A stretch of 64,000 nt of DNA from Photorhabdus sp. CRCIA-P01 (GTDB lineage Bacteria; Pseudomonadota; Gammaproteobacteria; Enterobacterales; Enterobacteriaceae). The notes under the pieces are model-generated. The model had not been told where the DNA came from and did no database searches. It saw only the letters and a program-made list of their open reading frames with translations. Positions 1 to 7,600 of the stretch are shown here, piece after piece. The stretch is from contig NZ_NMQR01000001.1 of NCBI RefSeq assembly GCF_003545805.1, positions 220,702-284,701 of the forward strand, given 5' to 3'. The position numbers and the translations under genes were made by a program. The first letter of the stretch is position 1. Every line of letters starts with the position of its first letter.

Positions 1-396
1 TGTTTTAAAACCATGTTCAGCGATATAACTGTTGATCACGTTTGCCAGTTCAGCTTGATAATCCTGATCATTACATACTGATGGTGTTGAAAGATTGCCT
101 AACACCCGTAATGTGAAGCTCACTTTCAGAGTATCAGAATCAAAAGGCAATGCAGCAACATCAACGCGTTGTAAATTCGCCTTTTGAATCTCAGCATCCA
201 GTTTGGCCGGATCGCTGGTTAAAGCGTTTTTCAAGCGGTTAGAAATCGTCCCTCGGACAGCTTTTTCCTGAATAGCAATAGGTTGCCATTCACCGTCAAT
301 TTGTTTCCAGTTTCCGGCAAACATAACAGCATCAGAGTTAGAAAGTTTACGTTCAAACGCCAGTACAGAAGCCGTTTTAATAGTTGATTTAGACAT
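1..396 (-). CDS. csy3: Csy3 (Cas7f) backbone subunit of the type I-F Csy complex, 5' part only
   Basis: This is the first 132 codons of Csy3; the rest lies beyond the left edge. In the family, six Csy3 copies coat the spacer part of the crRNA in the surveillance complex. The N-terminus ([20 protein letters not shown]) and the following segment with FAGNW and [15 protein letters not shown] fit I-F Cas7. The start ATG (394-396) has a good ribosome-binding site, AAGGA seven bases upstream, and lies 23 bases after the csy2 stop, so it is the third gene of a csy1-csy2-csy3 transcript. The Cas6f gene csy4, expected next, is outside the window. Family identity is firm from sequence and context. Confidence 0.95.
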   Translation of the reverse strand, partial: MSKSTIKTASVLAFERKLSNSDAVMFAGNWKQIDGEWQPIAIQEKAVRGTISNRLKNALTSDPAKLDAEIQKANLQRVDVAALPFDSDTLKVSFTLRVLGNLSTPSVCNDQDYQAELANVINSYIAEHGFKT

Positions 397-419
397 GTAG
401 ATATCCTTCTTTAAATTAA

Positions 420-1382
420 TCAGTCGATTATTCTTACTTTCTTATTAGGTTTGGATTGACGGGCAACAGTCTGTTGATTACAACACCTGTAGACTCCCTC
501 TTGGTAGTCATAACACCAGAGTAACTGGCGAATATCGTCAATACGGTGCGGGCTTTTCCATTCACCTACTCCGTAGATTGCTTCAACAAAACAAAATGGA
601 GTATTAGGATCACGGGTTTTATCTACTTTCCCGGCGGGATATAGCGGCGATATTGCCTGATAACCTGTTATCAGAGGAACTAAATATCCAGAACCGGGTT
701 TAGGAATATATTCCCAATATGCAGGATCACCAATTTCAGGTTGCTTATCATCCTGAACAGGAATAGCCCGCATTTTTATAGTTGAAAAATCAAGCCAGGC
801 ATCAATCATTTCTACCTGAGGATTATCCTGTTTTAATTCCTCGTAGTGTTTAGCTAACAATTCCGAGCGATCTAACAAGGCAAAACCCGGCAGTAAACGA
901 CGCATTAATTTACGGGTTGCCTGTTCTTGTTGCGGAAAAGCAATAACATCCACTTTAGCAATTTCAGTGATAGTACCACCTGCTAGTCTCTGAGTTGGAC
1001 ATATTTCCAGTAAATATTGTTCCAATTCGTTCGCCTCTGCATCACCAGCAATTTCACCAGAACATTCTATTAATAAAGAAACTGTCATATGCATTCGACC
1101 CTCTTCATTAAATGCAGAGGTTTCTGCTTCCTTGGTTAGTGGATTGCGAGTTAAGGTAAAAACCTTATCTCTAATTGGATCAGACTGATGAGCATGCAGT
1201 TGGTGGTTATGACAAATAACGCCACAATTTTCCAATCTTAAGTCGTGGCTTTGTTGTAGCTTACGTGAAAGTGCATGAGTAAAGCCAAGGAAATGGGTAA
1301 TTGCCGGAAAACCATAGGTTAAACCTGCAACTGCATTCGCGTTTTCTACTTTAACATGGCGCAAAACAATCAAATAACTCAT
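420..1382 (-). CDS. csy2: Csy2 (Cas5f) subunit of the type I-F Csy complex
   Basis: Csy2 pairs with Csy1 and holds the 5' handle of the crRNA at the foot of the complex. The 320-residue length suits the family (about 320-330). The N-terminal segment [20 protein letters not shown] and the region with [17 protein letters not shown] are typical of Cas5f. The start codon overlaps the csy1 stop by four bases (ATGA), so translation of the two is coupled. Odd point: positions 707-738 within this gene are identical over 32/32 bases to a spacer of CRISPR array 1 (11335-11366), making it a self-matched protospacer; see findings. The reading frame itself is intact. Confidence 0.95.
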   Translation of the reverse strand: MSYLIVLRHVKVENANAVAGLTYGFPAITHFLGFTHALSRKLQQSHDLRLENCGVICHNHQLHAHQSDPIRDKVFTLTRNPLTKEAETSAFNEEGRMHMTVSLLIECSGEIAGDAEANELEQYLLEICPTQRLAGGTITEIAKVDVIAFPQQEQATRKLMRRLLPGFALLDRSELLAKHYEELKQDNPQVEMIDAWLDFSTIKMRAIPVQDDKQPEIGDPAYWEYIPKPGSGYLVPLITGYQAISPLYPAGKVDKTRDPNTPFCFVEAIYGVGEWKSPHRIDDIRQLLWCYDYQEGVYRCCNQQTVARQSKPNKKVRIID

Positions 1383-2722
1383 AACGGTACCTCTGGTAAT
1401 TCATCCTCAAATTCACGTAGGCGTTTTTTAAACACAGAGGCCCACTCATTACGTTCAGTCAATCCAACTTCTAACCGTTCATGGCGCAATTCGTTGTTCA
1501 ACCAGAGACCAAAATCGTCGGCAATTTCTTTTTTCCAGTCTCCACTTTCACGTTCAAATTTGAATATTTCATCTTGTTGACAACGATAGGGATCAAGCCA
1601 AAGCTGCTGAGAACGTTTTAAATCACAATTCGCACTCCAACCTTTAAATTCAACCTGATTCTGTATGCTAGCGACATAATTAAATAAAATATCGATAATT
1701 TCATCAACATATGCCTGCCGATTCCGCCGGATTTCTTCCGTACGTTTCTGTACCCGAAATAGATATTGTCGCATCAATCTGACAGTACGGTAGGATAACA
1801 GAACAAACTGACTTCGCTGTTCGAAAATAGATCTGTGCCGTTCTGGAAGATTAATATTACTTTGCCAGTTAGGAGCAGAACAAGATAAAAGCCAAACTCG
1901 TCCACCTCGCACACTATTAAGATAAGAAATATTTTGCGGCTTAGTTCCACCCATATTCTGTACAGCCGTATTGGGGTAAATTACTCTAGTTTCAGAATGC
2001 CAACGTTCTTCTTTCTTTGCCTTATTAATTTCTTTCGATGATTCACCAAAACGGGCTTCCGCGATACGCTGATTCATAGCATGAGCCAGAGATGACGAAA
2101 ATAGTGGACTTAATAAATGATACTCAGCACATTCACCATCTACCGGGAAATAAAGTTGCTTTGCTAGTTTATGAGAGGAAAGCGTTTCATCTGACAAAGC
2201 TTGGCGGAATCCATTCACCCAACGTTCAAGTTGCTGTTCATTTTCCGCCAATTCAGCTAATGCTGAATAATCTCCCCGATTTAAACACACCACCAATGAA
2301 TCTTCTTGGTATTCTGTTTGCAATAATTTTGCAATATCCAAAGCCGCAGCATTTCCTACAGCATCTATTGCAGGTTTACTCAAAGCAGTAGTAGAAAGAT
2401 ATTCAATATTTTTTTTTCCATTTTCCGATATTGCAAAAATACTACTACCCTTTGCATCACTATGAGTAAATTTCAGAGCATGTGTTACCAGACTGATCTG
2501 TTTTGCCCGATTTGCAGCAGCATCTAGCCAATTTCTAACTTCATAGCGCTTTTCCAATTCGTTACGCTGTTCATCTAACTTTTGTTTAACTAGCGAAATA
2601 TCTTCCGCAGAGGTTAGTTTTGCCAGTTTCTTTTCAGCCTCTTTATCAAAAGCTTCTAGCTTTGGTTGCTTACGGCTTTCGATATAATCGATAATGAATC
2701 GACTTAACCCATTTTCATTCAT
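1379..2722 (-). CDS. csy1: Csy1 (Cas8f) large subunit of the type I-F Csy complex
   Basis: Csy1 is the I-F large subunit, which in this family recognises the GG/CC PAM and recruits Cas2-3. At 447 residues it is close to the usual size (about 430-450). It is the first csy gene; it overlaps csy2 by four bases. The start ATG at 2720-2722 has AAGAGG just upstream, with rather tight spacing. Upstream lie a hairpin (2764-2791), a 58-codon reading frame (2813-2989) and a promoter (3026-3052), giving a 5' leader of about 300 bases, unusually long for a cas gene. In many I-F loci csy1 follows cas3 directly; here about 1.9 kb of extra DNA separates them. The call rests on position between I-F cas genes, size, and residue composition rather than on a single motif. 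Confidence 0.92.
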   Translation of the reverse strand: MNENGLSRFIIDYIESRKQPKLEAFDKEAEKKLAKLTSAEDISLVKQKLDEQRNELEKRYEVRNWLDAAANRAKQISLVTHALKFTHSDAKGSSIFAISENGKKNIEYLSTTALSKPAIDAVGNAAALDIAKLLQTEYQEDSLVVCLNRGDYSALAELAENEQQLERWVNGFRQALSDETLSSHKLAKQLYFPVDGECAEYHLLSPLFSSSLAHAMNQRIAEARFGESSKEINKAKKEERWHSETRVIYPNTAVQNMGGTKPQNISYLNSVRGGRVWLLSCSAPNWQSNINLPERHRSIFEQRSQFVLLSYRTVRLMRQYLFRVQKRTEEIRRNRQAYVDEIIDILFNYVASIQNQVEFKGWSANCDLKRSQQLWLDPYRCQQDEIFKFERESGDWKKEIADDFGLWLNNELRHERLEVGLTERNEWASVFKKRLREFEDELPEVPL

Positions 2723-2763
2723 AACCTCTTATTTCACCTTATCAATATTGGTTATCAGAATGC

Positions 2764-2791
2764 GCTATCTCCCTAAAAACAGAAAGATAGC
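2764..2791 (-). promoter_or_regulatory. Hairpin in the csy1 5' leader
   Basis: On the minus-strand transcript, ten bases (2782-2791) can pair with ten others (2764-2773) around an 8-base loop. The core GCTATCT/AGATAGC is perfect and three further pairs include G-U. No U-run follows, so it is not a standard terminator. It sits between the small reading frame at 2813-2989 and csy1 and could be a processing site or attenuator; function is inferred only. Confidence 0.4.
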
Positions 2792-2812
2792 ATCATGTTT
2801 ATTCCAATCACT

Positions 2813-2989
2813 CTACTGGTTAGCAGGACTTTGGCTGATAGCAACAGATACCGTGATTACTTTTTGGATTTGAACAATACCTGACTCCTGATGAAAGTCA
2901 GTTACTGAAGGCAAATATATAAGTAACATGATAACTATACTCAGCAAATTTCTTGCTTTTCCTTGCTTCCTATTCGGATTTCTTTTCAT
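2813..2989 (-). CDS. 58-residue basic single-span membrane peptide upstream of csy1
   Basis: I do not recognise this peptide. It begins MKRNPNRKQGKARN, strongly basic, followed by one hydrophobic stretch (about residues 15-29, LLSIVIMLLIYLPSV) and a polar tail ending in PANQ. The start ATG (2987-2989) has a ribosome-binding site AGGA eight bases upstream, and the frame is the first one downstream of the predicted csy promoter (3026-3052), so any transcript of csy1 from that promoter carries it. The shape (basic N-terminus plus one membrane span) is that of type I toxin peptides or of a small secreted peptide. Because the promoter is the apparent target of the mini-CRISPR guide at 3148-3172, a CreT-like toxin role is possible but inferred. 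Its short length means chance cannot be excluded. Confidence 0.5.
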   Translation of the reverse strand: MKRNPNRKQGKARNLLSIVIMLLIYLPSVTDFHQESGIVQIQKVITVSVAISQSPANQ

Positions 2990-3025
2990 AGCTGTTTTCC
3001 TAAAATGAATGGTCTACAACTACAC

Positions 3026-3052
3026 CTTATACTACACCAGAAAAACAGTCAA
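3026..3052 (-). promoter_or_regulatory. Predicted promoter of the csy operon
   Basis: On the minus strand a -35 box TTGACT (3047-3052) is followed after 15 bases by a -10 box TATAAG (3026-3031), slightly short spacing but otherwise near consensus. Transcription would begin near 3019 and run through the 58-codon frame into csy1. The two bases next to the -35 box on its upstream side (3053-3054) are the CC PAM of the guide-matched site. Confidence 0.6.
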
Positions 3053-3079
3053 CCCATGTCGTTTTAGTCTTTACTAGGT
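3053..3079 (+). promoter_or_regulatory. PAM-flanked target site of the mini-CRISPR guide, next to the csy -35 box
   Basis: The plus strand reads CC (3053-3054, the I-F PAM) followed by a sequence that matches the guide-like sequence at 3148-3170 in 19 of 23 positions (3055-3077). Mismatches fall at guide positions 6, 8, 18 and 20, with more beyond 23; 6 and 18 are positions that do not pair in type I effectors. A Csy complex bound here would cover DNA directly upstream of, and its PAM-reading end would abut, the -35 box of the csy promoter. Partial pairing would favour binding without Cas2-3 cleavage. The match is seen; the repression is inferred from CreR/CreA studies in other subtypes. Confidence 0.75.
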
Positions 3080-3119
3080 ATAAACATATAGCATTTAATT
3101 TTTTAATTGCTTACCGTAT

Positions 3120-3200
3120 GGATACTACTGTGCAAGTAGCTTAGAAACATGTTGCTTTAGTCTTAAGTAGAAACCAACTGCCGGACAGGCAGCGGCGCAC
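3120..3200 (+). CRISPR. One-spacer mini-CRISPR with degenerate I-F repeats (CreR/CreA-like guide RNA gene)
   Basis: Two decayed I-F repeats flank a short guide. Pseudo-repeat 1 (3120-3147) matches 20/28 positions of the array repeat and keeps the full 8-base 5' handle CTTAGAAA (3140-3147). Its hairpin is CTACT-GTGCA-AGTAG against CTGCC-GTACA-GGCAG in the arrays: two base pairs changed on both sides, so the 5-bp stem and 5-base loop survive by compensatory change. Pseudo-repeat 2 (3173-3200) matches 18/28, with the stem CTGCC/GGCAG intact (3178-3192). The guide runs from 3148, about 25 bases, or 30 bases from handle to second stem against 37 in a normal crRNA. Orientation is opposite to the cas genes. 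A candidate own promoter is TTTACT (3070-3075) and TTTAAT (3094-3099), weak. Cas6f processing and Csy loading are inferred. Confidence 0.8.
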
Positions 3201-3215
3201 TCAACTAGGTGCGCC
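3194..3215. repeat. Perfect 7-bp inverted repeat after the mini-CRISPR
   Basis: GGCGCAC (3194-3200) and GTGCGCC (3209-3215) form a perfect GC-rich stem with an 8-base loop. It overlaps the end of pseudo-repeat 2 and the stop codon of the old cas2-3 tail. No U-run follows on either strand. It could end or protect the guide transcript, or mark the 3' end of the ancestral cas2-3 message. Confidence 0.4.
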
Positions 3216-3374
3216 AAATACCCCTAAAAATGGGTGGTAATTCCATACATCCTTATCATATTTATCCCTAAAGCAAATTTCCCCAAAATGTAAGCCAACA
3301 TCCGGCAATTCCATCTCATAAATATCGGCAAAATGCTAGTAAATTGTCTCAGTATCAAGTTCAATCCAGACACT
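3201..3374 (-). pseudogene. Decayed copy of the cas2-3 3' end
   Basis: Read on the minus strand these 58 codons give a peptide clearly homologous to the last 57 residues of the intact Cas2-3 (4607-7897): WIELDTETIY, EMEL, HFGEI and YHPFLGVF are shared. It has a TAG where the intact gene has Gln (next to DTETIY), and its own stop TGA at 3201-3203. Many scattered substitutions distinguish it from the live copy, so the two parted some time ago. Because it abuts the mini-CRISPR and csy1 region, it probably marks where cas2-3 originally ended. The 1.2 kb between it and the live gene end (toxin-antitoxin module and small frames) would then be an insertion. Confidence 0.85.
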
Positions 3375-3601
3375 TAGTGTCTCGCTAAATTTAGCGCGAA
3401 AACACGACTTGGTACATCACCACCGACCAATAAATACTCCAGCCCTACATTCATCATCCTAACCAGGGTATTTTAATTTATTCTGTTCATTCCTTTTACC
3501 AAGATTTTGCCTCTGTATATTTCACAACAAAATACCTAAAAATCACCATATTCTCACCCTAAATTATCGCTGTGGTAATGAGAAATAGGGTATCAATCAA
3601 G
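3375..3601. other. Region between the cas2-3 remnant and the small ORFs, no convincing gene
   Basis: The stretch contains a 14-bp palindrome CGCTAAATTTAGCG (3383-3396) and only very short reading frames (17 and 26 codons on the minus strand). Homology to cas2-3 stops at 3374. I see no RNA gene. Confidence 0.4.
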
Positions 3602-3781
3602 TCATGGTATTAAACTTGTTTCTTCTGCCAATTCAAGATGAATATACCCATGAAACATCTCATCATCAATGACATATTCATTAGATAGTTTATCTCCTTC
3701 AACGTTCAATTTATTTAAAAAAAATCTTCCTCCTTTAAGTACTTTTAAAGGGTAACCCGCAATTTTATATGGAATTTTCAT
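3602..3781 (-). CDS. Hypothetical 59-residue protein downstream of the toxin gene
   Basis: An open frame of 59 codons starts at ATG 3779-3781 and begins MKIPYKIAGYPLKVLKGG; the end is acidic (HLELAEETSLIP). No signal peptide or membrane span. I do not recognise it. The ribosome-binding site is weak (GAGAAG, eight bases upstream). It lies on the same strand, downstream of the ParE-like toxin gene, and may be a passenger of the inserted module. Codon use looks protein-like (charged residues spread evenly, no low complexity), but existence as a gene is unproven. Confidence 0.35.
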   Translation of the reverse strand: MKIPYKIAGYPLKVLKGGRFFLNKLNVEGDKLSNEYVIDDEMFHGYIHLELAEETSLIP

Positions 3782-3805
3782 AGTACTTCTCGTTCTATAA
3801 TAGGT

Positions 3806-3910
3806 TTAATACAAAATACAGATGTTATCCATAGGCATTAAACTCAGACGAGCATAAAATTCTTCGACTTCCGTACGTGGTAACAGACAAATACATTTAG
3901 TGTTTTCCAT
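3806..3910 (-). CDS. Possible 34-residue gene or gene fragment
   Basis: A short frame from ATG 3908-3910 begins MENTKCICLLPRTEVEEFYARL and ends CILY. It lies 31 bases after the toxin stop and 24 bases before the next small frame, all on the minus strand. It may be the stump of a longer protein. No family recognised. Confidence 0.2.
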   Translation of the reverse strand: MENTKCICLLPRTEVEEFYARLSLMPMDNICILY

Positions 3911-3941
3911 CTCTAGTCTCAATTCAAAACAATCAGTCACA

Positions 3942-4253
3942 TTAAATCACTTCTCGCTCGGCTAGGTGGTTCAACGGCACCATTCGTTTGTGCAGCACAC
4001 CGAACACTACTAATTGCCACTTATGCACTACGTAATAAATGACATGGCTGGCATAGGGAAAACTCAAAATATCCGTTCCAATATCAGACTTAAACTTGCC
4101 TAAGAAAGGAGTATCGGCAAGCAGGCGAATGGTTTTTCGTAGTTCCAACAGATATTTTTGTGATTGAGCCGTCCCCCATTGTTTCATGGTAAATTGGCGG
4201 ATTTCGATCAGATCTCTTTGGGCATCCTGTGTTAAACGATAGAGGATAGGCAT
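3942..4253 (-). CDS. ParE/RelE-superfamily toxin
   Basis: The 103-residue protein fits the ParE toxins: N-terminal LTQDAQRDLIEIRQFT, then QWGTAQSQKYLLEL, a conserved SFPYASHVIYYVV strand and the C-terminal GVLHKRMVPLNHL signature. ParE members poison DNA gyrase, while RelE members cleave mRNA at the ribosome; the LHKRM..NHL ending favours ParE. The start ATG overlaps the last base of the antitoxin stop codon, so the pair is co-translated. The module lies inside the cas locus between the live cas2-3 and its decayed tail copy, which suggests insertion there. Autoregulation through the palindrome upstream of the antitoxin is likely. Confidence 0.88.
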   Translation of the reverse strand: MPILYRLTQDAQRDLIEIRQFTMKQWGTAQSQKYLLELRKTIRLLADTPFLGKFKSDIGTDILSFPYASHVIYYVVHKWQLVVFGVLHKRMVPLNHLAEREVI

Positions 4254-4513
4254 TAGTCGTATTTACCTGTCTCTAGTTCATCAAAAAACGATTCACCATC
4301 AACTAGGTTGCCTGCTTCAATATCAGCTTTGGCTTGGGTTGCTCGATATTTCAAAAACTGAAGCTTGAGCGCTTCGATGTTTTCATATTCATCCATTGAT
4401 AAAACAACAGCGACCGGCTTGCCGTTCTTATTAATCTGGATTGGGGCACGCTGTGCTCTTAACAACATATCACCAAAGTGAGTTTTAGCTTCATTGGCAG
4501 AAAGTGCATACAT
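4253..4513 (-). CDS. Phd/YefM-type antitoxin
   Basis: The protein has the Phd/YefM N-terminal DNA-binding fold: MYALSANEAKTHFGDML, then APIQINKNGKPVAVVLSMDEYE, and a C-terminal helical tail (FFDELETGKYD) of the kind that wraps the toxin. I place the start at ATG 4511-4513 (86 residues). A longer frame back to a TTG at 4570 would run through the palindromic operator and is unlikely. It is the first gene of the pair, overlapping the toxin by one base. In the family the antitoxin, helped by toxin, represses its own promoter. Confidence 0.88.
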   Translation of the reverse strand: MYALSANEAKTHFGDMLLRAQRAPIQINKNGKPVAVVLSMDEYENIEALKLQFLKYRATQAKADIEAGNLVDGESFFDELETGKYD

Positions 4514-4533
4514 ATTTGTAGTCTCGTAAATAC

Positions 4534-4566
4534 CGTTCGATTCGCTTAATATAATCGAATCGAACG
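4534..4566. promoter_or_regulatory. Palindromic operator of the toxin-antitoxin pair
   Basis: CGTTCGATTCG (4534-4544) and CGAATCGAACG (4556-4566) form a perfect 11-bp inverted repeat around an AT-only core except one C, 21 bases upstream of the antitoxin ATG. Placement fits an operator bound by the Phd-type antitoxin. Promoter elements on the minus strand would overlap it. Confidence 0.65.
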
Positions 4567-4606
4567 ACAATCACCACGATTATTACCTAAAAATACTGCA
4601 TGTTAT

Positions 4607-7600
4607 TCAACCAATTTCTCTAAACACCCCTAAAAACGGGTGATAGCGCCATGCCTCTCCGTCATCTTTTATCCTAAGACGAATCTCACCAAAATGTTGG
4701 CTTACGTTTTTTAACTCCATTTCATAAGTATCAGCCAAATACTGGTAAATTGTCTCCGTATCAAGTTCAATCCAGGCACTCACACCTGGTGCGAACTCTA
4801 ATTCTGGCACATAGTCAAACGCCCCACTTTCTTTTATCCCTACCGAACCGCTGTCCAGAGCCATAAACTTCGCTTCTTCACCTTCTTCTTCAAGCCACAA
4901 ATAATATAATTCGTCAGGTTCTGACTGACGAAACGGTTTATGACGTTGGAGTTCCGCACACCACGAAGCCTGTTCACGCCACCAAAGAGCTGAGCAATAA
5001 CCGTGTTCATTATCAGAGCCACCTTGAAGTTCTTCCCATAAACGTTGATGTTCAAGATCAACCAAATTCTCAAAAGGTGAACTATCTCCAGCATTATCGC
5101 GTTCCTTTATTCTTGGCAATGCGCTGACCAGTTCATATTGATAAGGCTCCAGTAATTCATGTAAATCATGGCTGGTAAGACGATAACTTGTTGATTCAAA
5201 CCCTGGGCGACAATAAGCCGGATGCTCTAAATTAGTCGATGTAAGTGCCTTATAGTTTTTCGCCAGAATATGCAGATTAGGCATCCGTGGCTCTTTTTGC
5301 CGATGGCGTTGAATACGTCCGGCAAGTTGTATCAGAGAGCGCATTGAACTGGGTTCAGCAATGGACCAGTCATAATCATGATCCCTCCCTACTTCTGCTA
5401 CAGAGGTTGCTATTACCACAAAAATATGATGTTTCTCTGGCATCTTCTCTAATGCTTTGCGAATTTCCGTCACTTGCCACAATGACTCTTCATCATATCG
5501 TGTCAACGTTGAATCCAGCCGATGTTCAAGATGAGAACGTATCGCCATAGGATGCTGGCTGTGATAGACACAATAATGAATACGTACATTTTGAGGAGAT
5601 GGTATCTGTAATAACCGCTGTGCAACAGCAACCAATGGATCAATATTTGCCATACGGATTAAACCAATAGAGACGTTTTTACCCGATAAGTGAGTTTGAT
5701 GATGTTCCTCATGTAATTTCAATATAGAGTGATGCATCACTTCGGCGATAGTATTAATAACATTATTAACTTCACAACTTTCAGAAATAATCGGTACAAG
5801 TTCAGCTTTACGCAATGGCACTATTTTTTTAAGCCTGCCAATACGCTTATTAACGAAAATATTATGCTGTTCCTGAAACTGATATGCATTGACCACATCC
5901 TGTTGAGTTGTTTCATATTCATCAAACCAAGCGCAACAGATATTAACCTGAGCACCCGGCTGACCACATGCTAACTGGTAATCTTGGCGTCCAGCCCGAT
6001 AAGCATTGAACAATACCTGAATCAACGCAGGCGGTAATGTGGCTGATGAAAGCAATACCCGCGAACCTAATAACCCGGCCCAGTTCACTAACCTACATAA
6101 AGCCGACAAATCGTTAATATCAAAATCATCGGGTTCATCTAACACCAAATCAGAAGTGAGTAATCTCAGCATAGGTGCAATTTGCTTTCCACCACGAATA
6201 CCCTCAGTGGCGGGAATTAAATGGTCGATGGTCGCTACTAGCACAGGTGCGCTAAGCAGCTTATTAAGTTTATTATCTTTATTTTTACCTTTACGTAGCC
6301 AATGACTCAGACGCCCATCATCTAAGCTGCCGTCATAACTAACATATTGATGCTCTGCAAATAACGCTTCTGCGGACATACTACCTACATCAGGCTCAAG
6401 CTCCTTTTGACGAAGTTGATGTAACTCCTTCACTGCCTGCGAACCAATCAGTACCGCCAGGTCATCTTCTTCCAAATGCAATTTCTTACGTAACGCATCA
6501 CCGGTTTGTAGCGTTAATGTTCTTAACCCTAAGGCGATAGAAAAGCGGCACCCTTGTTTTTCATCAGATAATCCATACATGATGCGTGCATTAGCAAAGG
6601 TTTTACCGCAACCCGTAGAAGCCATGTTAATGCCAAAAAAGCCTTGTTCCACTGAACGCTCACGCAGAGCACATGCAACATCGAACGCTTGATCCTGCCA
6701 GCGATATTTTTCATCTTTGCTGCGTTGTTTAAATCCTTTGTGGCGAGAAATTGCAGGTAGCGTTTTACGGATATGTGGCAAGCTTCTCCCTAGTAATAAA
6801 GCATTCTGCCCAACACCGATATTGTGTTCATCTAACCGCTGCTTGCACTTGCCGGTGGTTCTATCAGTATTAGCAAATACATCATAGCTGATATCCTGCC
6901 AACCCAAAGTTGCAGGCAATGATGAATAATGATGATCGGACAGCATTAAAACCAGCCGAGACATATGGCTAGTGAAACGCTGGTTCAGATCACCATATTG
7001 CAATAATGACGTTGATTGCAGCGCTCTTCGCGCAAATTTTTGGGCTTTCTGACGCCAAGTCTGACTACGGATAGGTGTACCATTTGGGAATGTCCAGACA
7101 TCACGCTTATCCTGATCACTCCAGCCCTCCTTATCCATGTTGATTGAGTTCCACGATGGTTCTAAGTACTTAGTCAACCAATTATCAATGTATTTCAATT
7201 GCGGTTCGTTTGAATAATTACTGTCATAAGAAGGATAAACAGGAAGACGATGATGAGAAAGGATCAACCAAGCGACAGTAGTTGCCAATGGCGATAAGTT
7301 AGCAAAAGGTTTTACATAGGAATCAATACCGTCCTTAACCAAACGGGAAAGTACCTTATCCTCATCACCACAATCAATCTGGCTTAACGAAGTCAGCCAC
7401 TCCTTATCATTTTGCTTATCAACAAATGCCCGAAACAGCCGCAAAGATATCCACTCATGTCGGTACGGTTGGAATCGCCCTTTACCCCGTAAACCTTGCT
7501 GGAATAGCACATTAGCTTTACCAAAATCATGAAATAACCCGGCAATTGCTGCCAGCAAACTAATAGCTTCGACACTGTGCCAATGATTCTCATCCTGACT

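Noticed and set aside
707..738. Reading the self-matching spacer as evidence that the I-F system must be inactive
   Set aside because: In crRNA orientation the flank is AA rather than the CC PAM, so an active system could tolerate it; all visible cas genes look intact.
3194..3215. GC-rich hairpin as a standard terminator
   Set aside because: Perfect stem but no U-run on either strand; kept only as an inverted repeat.
4253..4570. Longer antitoxin frame starting at TTG 4570
   Set aside because: It would place the palindromic operator inside the coding region; ATG 4513 fits family start and operator position.
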